DNA of 35,031 nt from an uncultured Erysipelotrichaceae bacterium (lineage in GTDB: Bacteria; Bacillota_I; Bacilli_A; RF39; UBA660). The notes under the pieces are model-generated. The model did no database searches. It worked only from the letters and a program-made list of their open reading frames with translations, and was not told where the DNA came from. How positions within the stretch are numbered: the first letter of the stretch is position 1; each line of letters opens with the position of its first letter. Of the stretch, positions 32,753-35,031 are shown one piece after another. The stretch covers positions 1 through 35,031 of the forward strand of contig CACWWC010000019.1 of assembly GCA_902764545.1 (NCBI GenBank), written 5' to 3'. Position numbers and translations under genes: made by a program.

Positions 32753-34324
32753 TTACTTAACATATTGAATAGGTTTTTCTGTTTCTTCAGTATGTAGATT
32801 TATTAATTCTTGTTTTAAAGCTCTTAATTTATCAGTAAGGTCTACATAGTATTGATGTGGTTTTTCATTACGTTTAACTTCTGGATATAGAGATGCCATT
32901 TCTTCTTCACAGTGTTTAACTTTTTCTTCCATAGTTGGGTCTTGATAAATTAATTTTCCATCTTTATAAATTTGTGTTTGGACTTCTTTTACAATATAAT
33001 TTCTTATTGTCTTTTTCTTCCATGGTTCAGATTCGTGTACTAATGTAAATTCATCTTCAGGTATTTTTTCATCGGCTAATGCAAGAACATCTCCTAATGC
33101 ATAACCTGTATCTTTGTCATAAAAACGGTAGATTTTTTTAAATCCTGGATTGGTTGTTTTAATTGTATCTCCACTTACTTTTATTCTTGGATCTATTTTT
33201 CCATCTTGTGTTACTGCAACATTTTTATATACAGCTCCTACTCTAGAATCTGGAGAAGAAATATTATCTCCTACACCTAATGAGTCCATTACTGCCCCTT
33301 GTCTTCTTAGTGATTCAATTGTTTCAGCAGTTAATCCATTAGATAAACATACTTTTGCGTTTGGAAAATCTTTTTCCATTATTTTTTTTGCTTCTTTTGA
33401 TAAGTAAGCTAAGTCTCCTGAATCAATTCTAATTCCACCTAATTCTATACCTAACTCCTTACATACTTTTACTGCGTTTGGTGTTCCACTTCTTAATGTG
33501 TCATATGTATCTGCTAAAAATAATGGTTTATCTGGAAATGCTTTGGCATATTTAAGAAATGCTTCGTGTTCATTATTTGCTTCCATTACTGCAGAGTGTG
33601 CCATTGTACCCATTGGTGTTAGTCCGTAGTCTTTTGCAGCTTTTACGTTAGATGTACCTGCACATCCTACCATTACTGCTGTTTTACTAGCATCAATTGC
33701 TGCCTGCGGACCATAGGCACGTCTCGCACCAAATTCCATCACTGGTACTCCATCTGCTGAGTTAACTATTTTTCTTGCAGCTGTTGCATATGCAACATGT
33801 CCGTTAGTGATTGCAAGAAGTGCTGTTTCCATAATCTTACATTCAATAGCTGGAGCAACTACTGTTAGTATTGGTTCATTTCTAAATACTGCTGTGCCGT
33901 CTGGTATCGCATATAAATCTCCTGTAAACTCAAAGTGTCTTAGATAATCAAGATATTCTTCACTAAATTTTCCCAAACTTCTCAAATAATCAATATCTTC
34001 ATCTGTAAAATGTAGGTGTTCTATATAATCAATAATTTGATCTAATCCAGCGACAATTCCATATCCTGCATTTAAAGGTTCTTTTCTGAAAAATTCATCA
34101 AAAAACTCTATTACATTTTCTTCATTATTCATGTGATTTACCTGACCCATTGTCATTTCATAAAAATCCGTCATCATTGTCATATTGTGTGGGTCATACT
34201 CAACCTCTGCATCTGGTGAGACATTTTCTCTAATTGCTTTGGCAATAGCCTCTTTAATTTTTTTGTCCATCATTGGATCCATGTTTGGTATTTTTACTTC
34301 AAATTTTCCTTCTATATTTTTCAT
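32753..34324 (-). CDS. pncB: Nicotinate phosphoribosyltransferase
   Basis: 523 residues. It makes NaMN from nicotinate and PRPP. MMTDFYEMTMGQV, MEFGARRAYGPQAA, VGCAGTSNVKAA, GTMAHSAVMEA, LADTYDTLRSGTPNA and GGIRIDSGDLAYLSKEA are characteristic of the family, including the phosphate-binding loop and the active-site Ser-Gly-Asp. A 48-residue N-terminal extension with a charged helix precedes the usual start region. AGAAGGAG lies before the ATG. Confidence 0.96.
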   Translation of the reverse strand: MKNIEGKFEVKIPNMDPMMDKKIKEAIAKAIRENVSPDAEVEYDPHNMTMMTDFYEMTMGQVNHMNNEENVIEFFDEFFRKEPLNAGYGIVAGLDQIIDYIEHLHFTDEDIDYLRSLGKFSEEYLDYLRHFEFTGDLYAIPDGTAVFRNEPILTVVAPAIECKIMETALLAITNGHVAYATAARKIVNSADGVPVMEFGARRAYGPQAAIDASKTAVMVGCAGTSNVKAAKDYGLTPMGTMAHSAVMEANNEHEAFLKYAKAFPDKPLFLADTYDTLRSGTPNAVKVCKELGIELGGIRIDSGDLAYLSKEAKKIMEKDFPNAKVCLSNGLTAETIESLRRQGAVMDSLGVGDNISSPDSRVGAVYKNVAVTQDGKIDPRIKVSGDTIKTTNPGFKKIYRFYDKDTGYALGDVLALADEKIPEDEFTLVHESEPWKKKTIRNYIVKEVQTQIYKDGKLIYQDPTMEEKVKHCEEEMASLYPEVKRNEKPHQYYVDLTDKLRALKQELINLHTEETEKPIQYVK

Positions 34325-34350
34325 TTTTTCTCCTTCTTTCTATTATATTA

Positions 34351-34569
34351 TTAAGCTTTCTTCACATACTGTATTCCATGTTGCTCTGCAAGCAATTTTG
34401 CAGCCTTTGGATATTCTTTTCTATCCTCTTTGGCATATGTTTCGATAGCGTCTTCATGAACTCTAATAATGTGTCTTCTATCCCATTGATCTAAGTAACC
34501 AGCAAGTCCCATAGCTCCATCAAATACACATATATCACTACAGCAACCAACAATATCAAATTCATTCAT
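34351..34569 (-). CDS. pncA: Nicotinamidase, C-terminal part (second frame)
   Basis: 72 residues with NEFDIVGCCSDICVFDGAMG, the strand and helix that hold the nucleophilic Cys of isochorismatase-fold nicotinamidases, and the rest of the fold to its normal end. The ATG (34569) overlaps the stop of the upstream frame as ATGA, so it could be made by termination-reinitiation as a separate chain. Alternatively one base was lost and both parts are one gene; inserting one base before this ATG joins them smoothly. Confidence 0.8.
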   Translation of the reverse strand: MNEFDIVGCCSDICVFDGAMGLAGYLDQWDRRHIIRVHEDAIETYAKEDRKEYPKAAKLLAEQHGIQYVKKA

Positions 34570-34943
34570 ATTTCAGGTTGATTTTCCATTAATAATCTGA
34601 AGTCTGGAGCTTCCATAAAGTTTGTACAATTTTTCTCAATACTGATTGTATCTTCTCTATTTTCATATTCTTTTAATTCATCAACTAATTCAGCTTCTCT
34701 TGTTCCTCTTAAGCAATGTGGTTTATCACCAAATCTTTCATATTCTGCTGCATCTTTATTATGTGTATCTTTGATAAACACAATTAGCTTCCCTGCAGTT
34801 TTTGCTTCTTTCATAAGTTCTATTATTCTTGGAATTATTTCTTTAATTTTTTTATCATGAAGCATTCCTTCTTTTATAAATCCATTAACCATATCAACTA
34901 CGATTAAACATCCATTATATACTTTTAAATTTTTAATTTTCAT
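34566..34943 (-). CDS. pncA: Nicotinamidase, N-terminal part (first frame)
   Basis: 125 residues. Nicotinamidase turns nicotinamide into nicotinate. This part holds the catalytic Asp (LIVVDMVNGF), the metal-binding residues in KDTHN and KPHCLRGT, and the catalytic Lys in SIEKNCTNF, but stops at ENQPEI before the nucleophilic Cys, which is in the next frame. So it cannot work alone. GGAGG precedes the ATG. The start lies inside the end of the preceding partial frame, overlapping by 11 bases. Confidence 0.85.
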   Translation of the reverse strand: MKIKNLKVYNGCLIVVDMVNGFIKEGMLHDKKIKEIIPRIIELMKEAKTAGKLIVFIKDTHNKDAAEYERFGDKPHCLRGTREAELVDELKEYENREDTISIEKNCTNFMEAPDFRLLMENQPEI

Positions 34944-35031
34944 TTTTCATTCCTCCTATTTTTTTCGTTTTTTCTTCAAGTTTTACTTCAACTCCTCTAA
35001 AGTATGGTTTGTATACATTTTGTTCCATCAT
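34933..35031 (-). CDS. Partial gene at the right edge
   Basis: Thirty-two codons in frame to the edge, ending KTKKIGGMKNEN and TAA, just over the start of pncA. Two ATG codons stand at the edge itself, so this could be the end of a larger gene or a small complete one. The pncA ribosome-binding site lies inside it, so it is the preceding member of the NAD operon. Function unknown. Confidence 0.55.
   Translation of the reverse strand: MMEQNVYKPYFRGVEVKLEEKTKKIGGMKNEN

Noticed and set aside
34566..34569. Alternative code with TGA as tryptophan joining the two pncA parts
   Set aside because: Reading through TGA stays in the wrong frame and does not reach the Cys motif; other genes end properly at TGA.
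1..35031. CRISPR array, insertion sequence or prophage
   Set aside because: No regularly spaced repeats, transposase, integrase or phage structural genes were seen.

Overview
The window is strongly A+T-rich bacterial DNA with Shine-Dalgarno sequences (AGGAGG, GAGGTG) in front of most genes, TGA read as stop, and ATG, GTG and TTG starts. Gene families (PncC, NrtR, NH3-dependent NadE, YehR-like lipoprotein, DUF1003) and the very A-rich codon use suggest an uncultured, low-GC member of the Bacillota/Mycoplasmatota side of the Bacilli (RF39-like gut lineages would fit). That placement is inference. No phage, plasmid, transposase or CRISPR genes are visible.

Left part, about 1-24 kb: accessory-looking. 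Short, mostly single-gene units lie on both strands, many with their own promoter and a hairpin terminator. They include a three-domain GNAT protein, two tandem 660-residue nucleotidyltransferase paralogues, a compact M3-like peptidase, a second HExxH peptidase, a lone Clp-D1-like AAA+ ATPase with a new N-terminus, a small nucleotidyltransferase, Nudix enzymes, an HD phosphohydrolase, a glycerophosphodiesterase, and an XRE-HTH regulator fused to a CYTH (triphosphate-binding) domain. Several genes are broken: a Nudix gene with an internal deletion, a frameshifted gene after another Nudix, a truncated CxFC-protein gene, and small remnants. Two tRNA-Thr genes (anticodons GGT and CGT), a tRNA-like remnant and a tRNA-Arg(CCG) are present. 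The M20 deacylase gene at 11.2-12.3 kb has an upstream region that looks like a full ribosome-dependent attenuator: promoter, 22-codon leader peptide, mutually exclusive hairpins and a terminator.

Middle, about 22.7-27.5 kb, minus strand: envelope-related genes, namely DUF1003 membrane protein, YehR/DUF1307-like lipoprotein, two PlsC-type acyltransferases (one with a SHOCT-like insert) and a degenerate alpha/beta hydrolase.

Right part, 27.6-35.0 kb, minus strand: one tightly packed operon for NAD salvage and control, in transcription order pncA (split in two frames), pncB, an ADP-ribose-type Nudix, nadE, a methylthiotransferase-like radical SAM gene, nadD, pncC, nrtR, nadK, then a terminator. 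Together these take nicotinamide or nicotinate through NaMN and NaAD to NAD and NADP, recycle NMN, hydrolyse ADP-ribose, and carry their own ADP-ribose-sensing repressor.
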